From positions 310,001-374,000 of the forward strand of contig JAUCEF010000009.1 in the NCBI GenBank assembly GCA_033558025.1: 64,000 nucleotides of DNA. The letters run 5' to 3'. Numbering within the stretch: the stretch's first letter is position 1; each line of letters opens with the position of its first letter. A model generated the notes under the pieces. It saw only the letters and a program-made list of their open reading frames with translations, was not told where the DNA came from and made no database searches. This DNA is from Phytophthora sp. 'mugwort' (taxonomy: Eukaryota; Oomycota; Peronosporomycetes; Peronosporales; Peronosporaceae). Positions 11,525 to 23,940 of the stretch are shown piece after piece. Position numbers and translations under genes: made by a program.

Positions 11525-12193
11525 AAATCTAGAGCCGCGATGAAGTGCTTTCTGTCAACTGAGAGCGAACAGCACACTAGTTCTGAACCAAATTAACGTG
11601 ACTAATGGAATATCCGCCCCGCATTTGCCCTCGGGAGCGCAGCATTGTGACCTCGAAGCGGCCGTCAGCTCCTCTGACGCACTGGTAACTGAGCATAGCC
11701 CCTCTCAGTTTATTCGGCTAACTTCACGGTCATATTGTGTCTTGCTGCGTACTGGCGCATCGCCTTCGTGCACGCCTTCTGGTCTGGGAAGTACGTGCCC
11801 TGGACGATGCTGTCCGCCTCCGCAGTAGATGCAGGTGATGAATAGACTGCATGGTGGATGACCAGCCTCTCGATGCTACGCCGGCCTCTTGATGCTCTTG
11901 GAGTTAAATCTTTTCTGAGTTAGGATCAGAGGGAGCTCCGCGTTGCAAAAAGTCTCATTTCATGACAAGACTTCACGTGTAACTTTTTCCTAAGAATGCC
12001 AAGTTACTTCGGAATGATGTACAGACTACAACTGAAACAACCCGGACCCAACACGCCATTTTACGCAGATAGGCGGAGACGGTGAAACTCACACCATCCT
12101 ACTTCAGTACAATCTCGAATATAATTGTCCAATCAGGTGAGTAAAAACTAAATTGTTTCAGCGAATAATAATAGAAAACCGTTTGGCGCCAAA
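11525..12193. other. Intergenic, no features seen
   Basis: No open frame with recognisable content. The sequence becomes AT-rich toward the pogo relic. Confidence 0.45.
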
Positions 12194-13655
12194 ATGAATG
12201 GCGTGCAAAAACAGCCAGCCCTGTGGCGCTCTCTTGCGCTTCATTTTTCATTTTGGGCCTTCATGGTCACAGCGCCACGAAAGCAGCGCTTTTACACGAT
12301 TGCACAGAAGCGCTTTGCGCTCGAACTCGTCGAGAACCTGGGAGAAACTGCCGCTATCCTGCAGCTGGGGTATCCACGCCGTAATTGTCGAGATTGGGTG
12401 GCCAAGAAAGACAATATATTGAATTTTCGGGGGAATCAGGCCAGCAAGACTCTCAAACGTCAAGGTAAATAGGAGATCCTCCCTTTTCGCATGCGCTAGT
12501 CACATTTATGAAGGATCTTCGTAGGGATGAAGAGGTTCGTTGGTAGTTATAAATTTAAAGACCTTTTATAAGATTTACCATGTGTGCTGTATGTGAAGCC
12601 GCTTTGCACGCAATACATACTCGAATGCATAAAGTAAAACTGTCAGTCATGGCTGTCTGAGTACTTGAAATCTAAGAAAGCGACGAAAGTGGTTATAACA
12701 CAATCATGAGATTGCTCAGCGACTGCGAAAAGCGTCACTTTGTATCGTGACATTTTGTTTTAAATTTGCACCTATATGTAATTTGTTGGTTTCAGTCATG
12801 GTTTTTCGGTGGAGACAGCATTGACGACTAAATATAAAAAAAGAAGTAGAAACGGAGGAAACTCGCGTTAATTTTACTATAGAGCTTTTGACAAAGTATG
12901 GTGTCAAGTACGCTGCATCTGAATCTACAATGTAGATGAAACTGCAATCTACTACGACACCCGTTCCGAAGCCGTATGAGGTCGAAAGGGCTCAGCAAAG
13001 TTTCGACAAACTGAGAAACGCAAAGCCAGAATGACAGTGGTGATGACAGCGTGTGCCGATGGTAAGTTCTGTATTTTTATTATTTTGTTTAAAATTGCTC
13101 TTCAATTTTTGAAAGTGTCCAAAATGTTGTGAACATTGCAAGTAAAGAACCCCCTATTATTTTTATCGTTCGTGCTAAACCAGGGGGAAATTGAGGAAGA
13201 AGAACTAAAGATGTACCCAGAAGGGCACATATACTCTACTCCGTTCAAGAAAATGGCTGGATGGGCCGCCATGTCTGGATATAGTACGCAAAAAAAACTT
13301 CTACATTTGAGATTGGTGCACCCTCTGTCCTTTACTAGACAATTTCGACTGCCACGTTTCTGAAGAAGAACAGAGAGAGATTGCATATGAGACAAGTGCC
13401 GTCGTATGCCAACTCTTAGCGAACACCACGGCCGTCTGCCAGCCCCTTGACGTCGGTGTCATGGGGCTGCTAAAACGTTGAGGTACTCTGATCGAAGGAG
13501 CAGTCGACGAAGAGGAAGATTGAGAAGCCGAGACGAAGCAACAGCAGGACAAAGAGGCCACCATGACTAATAAAGGTAAGAAGACCAAGAAGAGCAAGAT
13601 AAGCAAGGCAAGCAAAGAGTGCGCTAAAGACTGAAAAGGCCATGTTCCTAGTCAT
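12194..13655 (+). pseudogene. pogo-like DDE transposase relic
   Basis: The first open piece (12194-12472) carries a helix-turn-helix DNA-binding head (IAQKRFALELVENLGETAAI, then DWVAKK and KTLKRQGK), as in pogo/CENP-B-like transposases. Later pieces in shifting frames follow the family order: LVTFMKDLRRDEEVRW (about 12500); the first catalytic Asp in NVDETAIYYDT (about 12925); PEGHIYS (about 13220); and the second catalytic region LLDNFDCHVS and CQPLDVGVMG (13340-13475). A Lys-rich tail follows to about 13630. Stops and frameshifts are frequent, so it is dead. No terminal repeats were found. Confidence 0.75.
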
Positions 13656-13969
13656 AGTGAACGAAGGGTCGCTATCAGATCGCTATATTTTACGATGGCG
13701 CGTTTGATGTCGTAGAGATTAATCTAGTATTCATTATATAAACCCCCACCATCATGTGGCGTCGTTTTCTGCGCCAAAATACCCCTACGTGATGTAGCCA
13801 ACATGACTAAGACGTCACCGCAATGACGTCACAGATGGGTACCCTACATATGGTAAAAAAGACCTCGTAGCCACCCAATACGAAAACCACTAGGATTCTT
13901 TATAGGTGGCTTACAGTAAGTACGTAGACGCATTAAAGGAGATCGACTATAAACATATTCAGTCTTATA

Positions 13970-15726
13970 CCGTATCGCAAATGTCATATCCAGCAAATTG
14001 TCATATCCTACCATTATATTTAACCAAGCAGAATAGAGAAAAGGTTACACATAAGAAAAACTGTCACATCCGACACCAAATTGGTGGTCAGCAAACAAGG
14101 GCACTTTCGTTGGACAGGAGTTGCAAACACTTGCACGTCAAGTAACTCTGCGCTCACTACTCAAATGGCAAGGGAAGACACAAGCACACTGAAAACGGCG
14201 GCCGGCGACCACGCACATACAAAGCGGTCAGTGCCAACCCACCAATTTAGGCTCAATGTAGTTCGCTACTTTGAGGCCCAACGCATGGAGATGACACTAA
14301 GTGATTTCTACAAGGACCTGACGGAAATGCAGCTGCAAATGAAGCGGACAAGAGTCTACGTATGGCGCAAGCACAAGGACAAGCTGACAGAGCTCTGTAG
14401 CTCGACTGCGACCTCCCAGCTTCGGCAAGGTGCGATTGCGTGGAACGGGTACAACGCTGAATCACGATGCCGAGGTGCACATTGTCAAGTGGATTAATGA
14501 TTGGTGTCGATGTCGCTTACATGCTGATCAGACCCCCGTTTTTTCGAATATCTCCCCAATCCACCGTCGCGACGAAAGGTGCACGAACGGTTTGGGTGCG
14601 GTCGACTGGAAAGGACAAGGAACGACTTAAGGGCATGCAGTTGGGAGACTCGCTAGGCCGCAAGTACCCGCCATATCTGGTCGTCAAGGTAAAGCCATCG
14701 AAGGTGGCATCAACACGCGCGGATAACGACCGAAAGCGCCATGGATTTGGGCGGCAGTTGTGGGGGAAGCTGAAGCCTCTCCAAGCGCAACACAATGTGG
14801 TGATATATGGTAACAGTAGCGGGTGGTGGAATGAAGGACTAACTATTGACTTCTTACGGTTCAACTTTGGCTCGAGACTCGATATGAAGACTCCGGTGCT
14901 GCTGCTACTCGATGAGTTTAGCGGACATTGGAACGACCCAGTTCTCGCGTGCGCCAAGGATCTTAACGTAGAGCGGATGCGTGTTCCCGCTGGATGCATC
15001 GGTGTCTGCCAGCCCGCTGATGTTGCATGGAATCGCCAATTCAAACTGCGTCTCTGCGAACGGTGGATTGCGTACCTGGAGCTGCAGATGGATAAGCATC
15101 AGGCGGCAATAGATGAAGCGGTCACGTTCAAGATGGTAGCTCCTACACGAGATGTGGTCGAGTGGATTACAGAGGCGTGGGGCGATTTGACAGCAGACAC
15201 GATTCCCAACGGGTTCAAGGGAGTTCTGAAAGAGAGTGGCGAGGACGACGATAAAAAGAACGCCAAACTTCAGATTGACCAAGTTGTCGACCGCTTAGAC
15301 AAGCTAAGACTACTAGATGAGTATGTGGGAGAAGTGTACGAGGAACAGGATTACGCTGATCGAGTTGTTAACAACATTGAAATCGCTGACGTTAGTTGAC
15401 TTCAAGTTTTTACAGCCTTTTAAAGCCTCCTTGTATGCGTGTGTGTGCGTATGCGCATGGCTGAAAGATTTGCATGCAGGACATCGGTGAAATTCCTTGC
15501 GCGCTGGGAGGGTTCTCGGGGTATCCCCCCCCCCCTCCTGAATTCGATGGTGGTATCGGTTTCACTTTAATAGGACCTTTGTTCCTGAAAGATGTCACGT
15601 TCTATGTTTACCATATGCGAGGTTACCCTATAAATCAGTTAGGACTGTGTTTATTGCTTATGACAGGTAATCTGTTCTCCCACATCATTTTGAATTTGGC
15701 TGCTGGATATGACATTTGCGATACGG
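13970..15726 (+). mobile_element. pogo-like DNA transposon nested in gypsy 5' LTR
   Basis: Perfect 26-bp terminal inverted repeats lie at 13970-13995 and 15701-15726 (CCGTATCGCAAATGTCATAT...). The LTR sequence resumes directly on both sides: ...CTTATA before and ATCTACCTAATT after, which are contiguous in the intact right LTR near 21715. The target is TA-like; the left flank is TA and the right flank AA, consistent with a TA duplication carrying one later change. The length is 1,757 bp. Confidence 0.9.
14165..15399 (+). pseudogene. pogo/Tigger-like transposase of the nested element
   Basis: An N-terminal DNA-binding segment (about 14165-14480, with VPTHQFRLNVVRYFEAQ) is followed, after a frameshift near 14450-14540, by the catalytic core. 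The first catalytic Asp lies in HADQTPVF (about 14520). The main frame to 15399 contains GDSLGRKYPP, the second catalytic region LLLDEFSGHW (about 14905) and the third in CQPADVAWNRQFK (about 15010), then an acidic tail. The core is well preserved, with only one or two frameshifts, so the element is fairly young although probably inactive. The gene fills the element between its TIRs. Confidence 0.8.
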
Positions 15727-16280
15727 AATCTACCTAATTGGGTAATAGTCCGCTCAGACCAGGGACTTGTGAACTGTCGTTCACCGAGAGTTTGTATACT
15801 CTCCGGATGTCCCACGTCTGGTGCGCAAGGTGTTGTGTGCCCGTCACATCACGGGTGCGCATGGTTAAAACAATATAATTGTTTTGAGAGTAAGGATCAT
15901 AATACATGAAGCTACAACCAGTATATTATGCCGTACCCGTCAGCGAAGCCGCGCACTGGATGAACCGCCCAGCCTTTCTTACGAAGAACGCGCCAGACTG
16001 CTACGACATTCATGCTATTGTTGGTTTTCTCGACAGCTGCAAAATCCCCCCTCTCGCTACCACTCTTTTTAAAAATTGTCTACAATCCCAGAGTTCAGAA
16101 AAATATGAAATCCGTTCGAACGAATCGATCCATTGATTGGTCAAATCCATCCAATCAGGTGATGGTATTAAACGTCATTTCTCAGACGTATGGTTTTGCG
16201 GATTTCCTTCCATACTTAAATCAAGTTATTCTATGCTGTTCAGAACAGCGTAATTCCTTTCCCAGAGTGCCGTCGACAAA

Positions 16281-18930
16281 GGATTAAGCGACTAGGAACC
16301 CAGTGCCCGGGTTCTTCCGGCACGGCCAATCGAAGGATGTTATCACATCCTCGACGGCGAGACCGGCCATTCGGTCAAAGAAGGCGGCAACGAACTAGAG
16401 CCGCTGTCCGAGGTGTCAGAGCTCCTGAACTTCGAAGAGATAACTCAGACAGATTTTTTCCTGGCCAACGTGAAAGCTGGGGGGATCGCGGGAGGTTGTA
16501 CTCTAGAAGCAAGAGTCCACACCTGAGGAATTGAAATTTCTCCTCGTTTATGGACGAGAGCGTCCTGGAGGCATTCTCCTCAAGCGTGCCTCGCGCTTGG
16601 GCTCTGAGATTCTCAAGAACCCAAACGATCCCGTGTATCCTTTGGTGAAGGAATTCGAGGACGTGGTTCCAAGGATCCACCGTCTCAACTCCCACTGGAT
16701 TGTAGGATCAGGCACGATATTGATATCGTGATGGGCGCAAAGTACTGTGTCACCAGGCAATGGTCACTGCCGCTGCGAGCAGTACGAGGTCATTGATGCC
16801 TTCTTTGCCTCTAAGGCTAAGGCGGCCGTGGTGCGGGAATCGAAGAGACGACAACCTTCTGCGTTCGGAAGCCAAATGGGAAGTGGCGTCTGGTTCATGT
16901 TTTTAATTGGCTGAACAGCGCAACGGTGCGGCCCAGACACCCATCTCGCGGAAGGGTGTGTTGTTAAACGACATGGCCGGGTGCGAGTTATACAGCGTCC
17001 TGGATCTGGTGGACGGATACTACCAGATCCTGATGCGCGAAAGCGACATCCCGCAGTGAGCACCCCGAGCGGTATGCTCCGGGAGTGACTTGTGATGCCA
17101 CAGGGCCTGTCTAATGCCCCGGCGACGTTCAATCGCCTGGTCACGCAGTAGTTCAGACCACTGCGTGCGTACGCACAGTCGTACTTCGACGACATCTTCG
17201 TCCATAGCCGTGCCGAGGGAGGCAAGACAGCTATGTAGGTGCATTTGGAGCACCTCCGGCGAGTGTTGGAGGTCATGAGGCGAACAAGCTCTATGCCAAC
17301 GTCGACCGGTGCGTCTTTGCGGCGCAAGAGATCAAACTACTCGGTTGCTTCGTTAGCAACGTCGGCGTTCGAGCCGACCCGAAGAAGGTCAAGGCCATTT
17401 CGGCTTGGCCAACGCCAAGGTCCCAGAGGGCCTGAGGAAGTGGCTGGGCTTAACCAAATACCTCCATAAGTATAGCGAAGGGTAAGCTGGTCTGGCTAGA
17501 CCCTTGGCGGATCTTCTGAAGAAGGATACCGACTGGCACAGGGGGCGTGAGCACAGGAAGCCATTGACAATGTCAAGGCAAGCATACTGAAGGCGCCTGT
17601 CCTGGCACTGCCGGACGAGACGAAGCCGTTCAGCGTCGTCTGCGATGCATCCGATTTATGCAATCGGGTGTGCATTGCTGCAGCACGATGCAGCTAGACG
17701 TGAGCGAGTGGTCTCGTTTCAGTCCAGGCAGCTCAAGGCTGCCGAATGGAATTACCCCGTTCATGACAAGGAGCCGCTTGCCATGGGGTGCGCCCTTGTC
17801 AAGTTCCGGGTGCATCTCCTGGGCTCACAGCCCTTTGTGATCTACACAGATCACGCATCTTTTCGGGCGGCGACAAATTCGCCCCATATGTCCCAAAGGA
17901 TGGCGAGATGGCTGTCCTTTTTCGCGGAATATAAATTCCGTGTCGAGTACAAGCCTGGCAAGCTCAACGTTCTTGCCGATGCGTTGTCACGCAGGCCGGA
18001 CTATGAGCTGGCGAAAATAAGTCGCGCCACGACCGATCTATACGATAAGATATGCATGACGTGTCAGGGCGACGAAGTCCTGGCCCCTCTACACGGTTCT
18101 TGGCTGATAGCAAGGAAGCCAAGGCCGAGTGGCTCACGCCACGTCAGAGATCCCGGCTCCATCGATACGAGTGGTCGATGGACTGCTCTACTATCGAGTA
18201 GAGCCCCATGAACCCCATGGGTAGTCGTACCAAACGACGACGATCTCAAGTTTGACATCCTTCAGGAGGAGCACGATGCGCCGTCCACCGGTCACTTAGG
18301 GCGCGCCCAATCGGTCCCTCAGTACGTTTGGTGGACCCACATGTACAAGTGGGTCGCACAATACGTGAATACATGTGAAACATGTCTGCGGGTGAGACCC
18401 GCCGGGAACGCCTCGGCTCCTTTGCAGAGCCTGTCTGTTCCACCGGACTGCTGGAAGTCGATGAATCTGGACTTCATCTTCGGACTTCCAGCCGACCGCC
18501 ACGAAAACACCGGCATCTTGGTGTTCGTCTGCCGTCTGAGCAAGATGGTGCGTCTTGCTCCGGTCGAAGCCACTGTGACCGGGGAACAGGGTGCGAAGCT
18601 GTTCCTGGATATCGTTTTTTTTTTCACCATCATGGTCGGCTGGAGACAATTGGCTCGGGTCCTGACCCATGTTTTACCGCTGCGTTTGGCGAACGCTGTT
18701 CCAACTACTTGGAACGAGGCTGCATATGGCCACTGTCGACCATCCTCAAACGGATGGCAGACGGAGCGTGTCAACCGTACACTCTACGCAGCGTTTGTGC
18801 AGACTCTCCTCGCACTTGGTCAGGGACGCCGGCCCGTAGTTGTGTTTGCACTCAACAATGCGGTTCACGCATCGACCGGGTATACCCCGTTCTACCACTC
18901 ACTTTACGTGGCAACACCCCGGCTTCAGTT
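16281..18930 (+). pseudogene. Ty3/gypsy Pol remnant (RT, RNase H, integrase)
   Basis: The sequence runs through many frames but keeps family order. A Pol spacer (HILDGETGHSVKEGG, about 16340). RT pieces: AKYCVTRQW, REQYEVIDAFF and VRKPNGKWRLVHVFNW (about 16870), MPQGLSNAPATFNRL (about 17100) and YFDDIF (about 17175). RNase H (SFQSRQLKAAEWNYPVHDKE, IYTDHASF and VLADALSRR, 17715-17995). Integrase (zinc-binding region about 18270-18400; MNLDFIFGLP with the first Asp about 18465; SSNGWQTERVNRTL about 18750). The second integrase Asp appears altered (GPDPCF). A short unrelated AT-rich stretch at 16065-16280 sits where Gag and protease would be, marking a deletion. Confidence 0.85.
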
Positions 18931-19930
18931 CTAAATGGGGGATATGCTCGGAAAGCCCTTTCCTCCCCGGTCTCGGACATGAGACCGGTTTCCTTGCGGA
19001 AACAAGTGGAGTCTTTAGTAGACACGAGGCTGATATAGAATCAGCCGTGTCTGTGATGTCATGGCAGCGGCACAGGACAAACAAAAGGAGTACTCAAACA
19101 AACAAGGAAGGGGAAACATTAACGTGCTTAGTGTGGGTGACTTAATTCTATTATACAATAGGAACCTACCACTTGTCACTGTGTTTCGTCGGGAGCAACA
19201 ATTTGAAGCACCGCTTCTTTGGACCATCCGCGGTCCTGGCCAGACATGGTGCGGACATGTACCATTGACCTGCCTAGGTCGCACTCGACGTTCTACGTGG
19301 TCCGTCTGTAGCGGTAGGTTCGCTGGGTTCGGCAGCCCCACAAGCCCTAGCTCTTCAAATCGAGGCTGCGACTCTCCCCTCTGAGAATGGCCAGGGCCAG
19401 AAGCCCAGGTCCCTTGTGAGACCGAGGAAAGGGCTCCATACGAAGGGATCCCGGTTGCATACGACGAGTATGAGCCATACCAATACGGCTGGTAGTACGC
19501 AGGAATCGCTCCCGCTTGGGGCACATGCCGCAGGAGGTCCCGAAGAGGTACATCTCCGGCTGGACTCGGTCCCTGGACACCCAAAGTACATCCAGACGTC
19601 GGAAGGCCTTGTCCATATCATTCGTCCGACGATAAACTCGAACTCCAAGGGCCGACAAGCCGTCGGCCAAACGATTGACGTCGTCACGAATCGGCCCAAA
19701 GATCCCACCGCTCCCGGTCTGGGCGACGACAGCCCCTCCAACGCCAAGTCCAAACGCAATATCAAGCGAAAGGACTCGGCGACGAAGAGCGGCGTCTTCA
19801 ACGGCCTGAGGCAGAGCCGATAGGGGCATACCAGGTCCTGATAGAGGTTGGAGGGGCGGCGCCTCATACCCGTACTCGTACGAGGGCGCCGCCGCCTCTC
19901 CTTGACCGTAATGGGGAGACCCACTACCAC

Positions 19931-20062
19931 GTGGAGCGTGTGCTCCTGAAGCGGCGAGTTCACGGGAAGCGCCAGATCCGCGTAAAGTGGAGAGGTTACT
20001 CGGAGGCTGAATGTTCCTGGGAACCTTTTGACGGCTCCAGGCTGTCGCGATCTGGGAATAGA
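19931..20062 (+). pseudogene. Chromodomain at the end of gypsy Pol
   Basis: The frame encodes VERVLLKRRV, then IRVKWRGY and ECSWEPFD, the hallmark of a chromodomain: an aromatic cage of Tyr/Trp residues that reads methylated histones and directs chromovirus integration. It sits about 1 kb after the integrase motifs, as expected, but is separated from them by frameshifts. Confidence 0.8.
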
Positions 20063-20172
20063 ATCGGCGACGGCTTCGTAAGTAGTTCAGCCTTTCTTGC
20101 CCGAACGGGGTGTGGTCGTAGAGCGAAGACTATACCCGCGCTCATCATGTTCTCGAGAAAGCTGCCGTCCGC

Positions 20173-21353
20173 CTACCACATGGGCAAACTTAATGCGCAG
20201 ACAAGGATGGCCTCCAGCGTGAGATCCTGCCGGAGAACATCAAGTTGGCCTTGGGAGCAGCGCGTTGCTGCCCACCCCCAAAGGTCGGTATCTGTCTCGT
20301 GGAAGGAGTCACAGTGTAGGAGCATCACGACTGGATAGCCCCACACAGGTCGCAGTCCCGACCGAAGATCTGGCTTCTTTCGCCGGCTCGCGAACCCCTT
20401 AAGAGGAATCTTGTGCGGTGCCAGGAGCACGCATCGAGCAATTCCCACGTTCTGGAAAGGGGCTGCTTGGCCACCAGGTGGCGCTCATACGGCCCCTGGA
20501 AGAGTGCCCGCCGAGAAGTACGCGAGGTAGCTGGAGCTGACCATGTAGGCGTCAGCTCCCCCTTTGGAGGGAAGTAACCGGGAGCTTAAGGCGGTCCCCA
20601 ACGGACGGGAGGAGCATACTTCACAGCGACCCGTCGTCGGTACACGCACTCCCTTCTGACGAGCAGCTTGGTACTCCGACTGCAGCCCGTCGATATCGTT
20701 AGAGATCTCTCGGCCGACTTGGACCTCTTCCTCCTCATCGGAAGAAGAGCTGAAGAGGCCCTTGGCCGCGTACGTGATGACCCCCAACTAGTCACGGAGT
20801 GGAGACCTGGAAGCAGCCCGCCGCTTACGGCCGACTTCCGAGGCTGCGGCAGTTTTGGCATACTTGACGCGGTCAATAGCCTTACCGAGCGTCAAGTTCT
20901 TGACCGGAGAACGAGGTTTCCATTCGTCCTCCTTGGGTGAACCTGGGCTCCCGTGGCATTCGGGCGCTTCGGCGGTTGCCATCGTCACCGTTATGGCTAG
21001 ACAGCGGGGTACGGGACCCAAGCGAGTCCGACTGACTCGGGTCGCCGTCAGACCCCTTGACGAGCAGGATCTCATTTTTTCCAGGATAGGAGAAAGTCCT
21101 CCCCATAGTCCACGGGGAGCTCTGGGTCCCCCACAGGCGGCTCAGGCACCTTGGGAATCACCTTGGATGCCACTTTGTTGGATCCCTTAGTGACAGCGGC
21201 TATGACCGACGGCTTAGACCTCTTAGCCTGCTGCTTGAAAGCAACAGGCTTGGCAGATGCTTTCGCACAGCTGCGAGACCGAGTCTTGGTCATGCTTGAG
21301 GCTGACTTGGAAGCCGAGAAGAAGAAGAGCACGTGAAAATGATCGGGGTTCAA
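20173..21353 (-). pseudogene. Antisense reading frame between gypsy Pol and 3' LTR
   Basis: Minus-strand open pieces at 21353-21072, 21106-20882, 21075-20788, 20787-20485 and 20448-20173 join in order, with a few frameshifts, into one frame of about 390 codons. The likely start is the Met at 21293 (MTKTRSRSC...). The product would be basic and Ser/Lys-rich first (KPVAFKQQAKRSKPS), acidic in the middle (SSSSDEEEE) and Cys/His-bearing at the end. It is not Gag, Pol or envelope as far as I can tell. Extra antisense genes at this position are known in some plant Ty3/gypsy lineages; the comparison is by position only. Confidence 0.5.
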
Positions 21354-21480
21354 AAGGAAGTGGGCCGGCTGCGGAAACTAACCGCAGTGAAGTCGATGTA
21401 ATTCGACTTGAAGAGTGAAAGGCGGCAACTTCCTTCCACTCGCCCTGGATGGTCGGTAAACCGAATCTAAGTGGGGAGGA

Positions 21481-21840
21481 TGTAACGGGGTACATGAAGA
21501 GTGTCAAGTCATTCTTCATAATGGTGTACCAAAGTACACTAAGTATGTAGCCAACATCAATATGACGTGACCGCAATGACGTCACGGATATATACCACAC
21601 ATACGGTACAAAGACCTCAGAACCAGCCAATAGGATATCGTCTAGGGTACTTTCTAGGTGACTTATAGTTAGTATGTCGACGTATTAAAAGGATTCACTT
21701 ATATATATTCAGTCTTATATCTACCTAATTTGGGAGCAGTCCCCTCAGACCAGGGACTTGTGAACTGCCGTTCACTGAGAGTTTGTATACTCTCCGGAAG
21801 TAACACTTCCTGTGCGAAAGGTGTTGTGTGCCCCGTCACA
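21481..21840 (+). repeat. Gypsy 3' LTR
   Basis: It starts TGTAACGGGG directly after the polypurine tract GTGGGGAGGA and ends CCCCGTCACA, giving the short inverted ends expected of an LTR. The internal block TCTCCGGAAGTAACACTTCC is present in diverged form in the left LTR (15800-15820). Confidence 0.85.
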
Positions 21841-22356
21841 TTATCAAACTGACAAAATAAAATTGACTATATTATATGTGTATCTTTGTTATATTGATAT
21901 CATTTCATCCAATCAAATCCTAGCGTTTTTCAGTGCCGAGGGTTTTTGTCGGATACAATATTTAAACTATACTATATAGGATGGTGTTCAGCGTTGCCGA
22001 TTTTTTTAGTCATTGTCTGTAGTGGCATTAACTATCGCGATGGCTGAAGGACATATTTGAGATGAAGAGTTGGGGACATCAATACCGGAGATACAGCAAA
22101 TCAGCAGATTGGATGGTGAACTATGCTATGAATAACACTAACGTTCCTCATACGCGGGATGACACGGTGATGCGGGAGGGCAAAGAGAGTGACCGAGACT
22201 AGATAGGGGAGGAAACATAAGACTAGGATGGGTATTAGAGTTCATGTTTGCTGTCGAAGCTCTTGCACGGTTCACTAACGTATGTGGTCCGCGAGCACGG
22301 TTCATCCCGAATCGAGCTTTGATTGGTTGATAACCAAAATACTCATCTTAGTGTTC
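21841..22356. other. AT-rich intergenic, no features seen
   Basis: No recognisable coding or repeat structure. Confidence 0.45.
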
Positions 22357-22513
22357 AAAGGGGAGGGAACTGGTGTTTGTGCTAGCATACTCAGCAGAAC
22401 AACAGGGAGAACAACTGGGAGGAGACAATAAGGGGTATCTGAAGGACAGGTTTAAGCATTTTAATCTATTCACTTCGGCATTTGCATCCTACTACTCAAG
22501 CTTCGCTTCAACA
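22357..22513 (+). mobile_element. Copia 3'-end remnant: polypurine tract and LTR
   Basis: A purine-rich tract (CAAAGGGGAGGGAA) precedes an LTR-like block from TGTTTGTGC (22374) to CTTCAACA (22513). It shares the CACTTCGGCATTTGC segment and the ending with the LTR at 4151-4293. No copia coding sequence remains upstream. Confidence 0.5.
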
Positions 22514-22849
22514 TTCACGTTGGCGATAATAAAAACAATACACCGAACCATAATATTAAGTGACCGCTCTGCGAAAGGACCGCACAAGCATTGCCGGTAT
22601 GCATCCGCAAATATCCGGTGGGTACCAGTCTGAGCCCGCTTATAAGTTCCGGTCCCTTCGTACACGTTAATCCAACTGCTTTGTGTCTGCACGGTCTTGT
22701 AAATATGGGCAAGCTTCTTACGGGAGTACCCGAGACAGTAAAAACCGTAGAGAGTGGTATACTATCTTTAGGTGTACACATGCTGTCTTGTGGCAGCCTC
22801 ATTCATTGCGGTGCAGCAATGTAAGCAACGCAGAGCTGCTACATGGACG

Positions 22850-23300
22850 CAGCATCCACTCACGTGAGTTTATCACAGCACTGCAACCATCATCCGATCC
22901 ACGCCTCACCACACTCAATGGCAGCAAACAGAGTACCCTTGACTGAGAACGCATTTAAAACACACAACAAACTTATGGACCCATCACTTACATTTGATTT
23001 TGAAAGGGAAGACATACCTGTAGTTGGACATTGCATAAATGGACCAGCCGTGTTCCGCTTGGCTGGGTGAGCCCCCCCCCCCCCCCCCCCCGGCGGTTCG
23101 CTTTTCGGGCGCGATATTAAAATTTTACGTTCGGGTGAGTGCAATGCGCGGCTCGCTGAGGAGCTCGTCGCTGTGCCCGCCTCCCCAAATACCGCCCAGC
23201 CCTGCTTCGCGGGCTCCCCGCACGGATTTGCTAGGGCTGCGCGCGCTCGCACCCGCTCGCCTTAGTTAGCAACCGTGCCTCTTATGGTTTTCAGAGCCCC
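22850..23300 (+). repeat. Dispersed repeat, copy 1 (with C20 homopolymer)
   Basis: It matches 46960-46620 on the minus strand over about 330 bp. Shared blocks include TACATTTGATTTTG, ACATTGCATAAAT, TTCGGGTGAGTGCAATGCGC, CCCTGCTTCGCGGGC and CGCTCGCCTTAG. A run of 20 C (23072-23091) interrupts copy 1 only. An open frame ending in LTFDFEREDIPVVGHCIN is shared in similar form, so part of it may once have been coding. The family is not recognised. Confidence 0.65.
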
Positions 23301-23559
23301 TCGTTTTACTGGCCGACGCTACGCGGCGGTGAGTTTAGTTTTGGTCCCAGTAGGTGGACCTGCCTATGCGCAGCTGCAGTGTCAAGGCCGAGCGGAAGCG
23401 GCACCACTCGCGCCTCGCACACTCTGCATGTGACGGCCTCTATTTTCAGGAATGAAGACGCGGGCTAAAAATATTTCAAAGTTCTAACCAATCGTTTTAT
23501 TATATTTCCACTAATGGCCGCCTTCGGCGGAATGTTGTTTTAGTGAATGAGGACCGGCT

Positions 23560-23935
23560 TCGCTGCGATCGGCAGCCAATGAAATTGCGGCTAGAAATCA
23601 CGTTATGGCGTTAAACAGACGGGCGGACGGAGGGACATTAGTGTTGAGTTTTAGGACTAGCCGAGCGTCGCCTGCTGTGCGGGCGGTGTGTGTTTGTTGG
23701 CCTTCCGCTCGCTCAAGCGCTCGCTCCACTACTGAGAAAAGCAATCTAAGCTGCGCTCCGGTAGTAGCGTCTCCACTCCGCTCGAAGAGGCTTGCTGCAC
23801 TACTCGCCGTGTTAGGATACTACGTGAGATATCTACGCCTTCGGCTTCGGTAGGAAGGGCGGCCGCAGGTCCCGCTAAACACGAAAAGGTTTTTGTCGCC
23901 ACCGCCTTCGCTTCGCTCGGCAGCAAAAATAGATT
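23560..23935 (+). repeat. GC-rich repeat module, copy 1
   Basis: The sequence includes ACTAGCCGAGCGT, GCGGGCGGTGTGTxTTTG, a (C/T)CCGCTCG-rich segment and CCGCCTTCGCTTCGCTCGGCAGCAA. The same order recurs at about 27740-28300, so the two modules flank the Helitron Rep remnant in the same orientation. Confidence 0.65.
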
Positions 23936-23940
23936 TTAGC

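Larger units (their letters stand above)
13735..21840 (+). mobile_element. Chromodomain Ty3/gypsy element, Gag-deleted, with nested DNA transposon
   Basis: The left LTR (start uncertain, about 13735-13790; end CCGTCACA at 15848) and right LTR (21481-21840, 360 bp, TGTAACGGGG to CCCCGTCACA) share blocks such as GTAGCCAACAT, TTCAGTCTTATA and GGGACTTGTGAACTG. The left LTR is split by a pogo-like insertion. The Pol parts RT, RNase H, integrase and chromodomain follow in order, but in many frames. Gag and protease are essentially missing: only about 430 bp separate the 5' LTR from Pol spacer sequence. An antisense frame fills the space before the polypurine tract GTGGGGAGGA (21471-21480). Confidence 0.85.
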
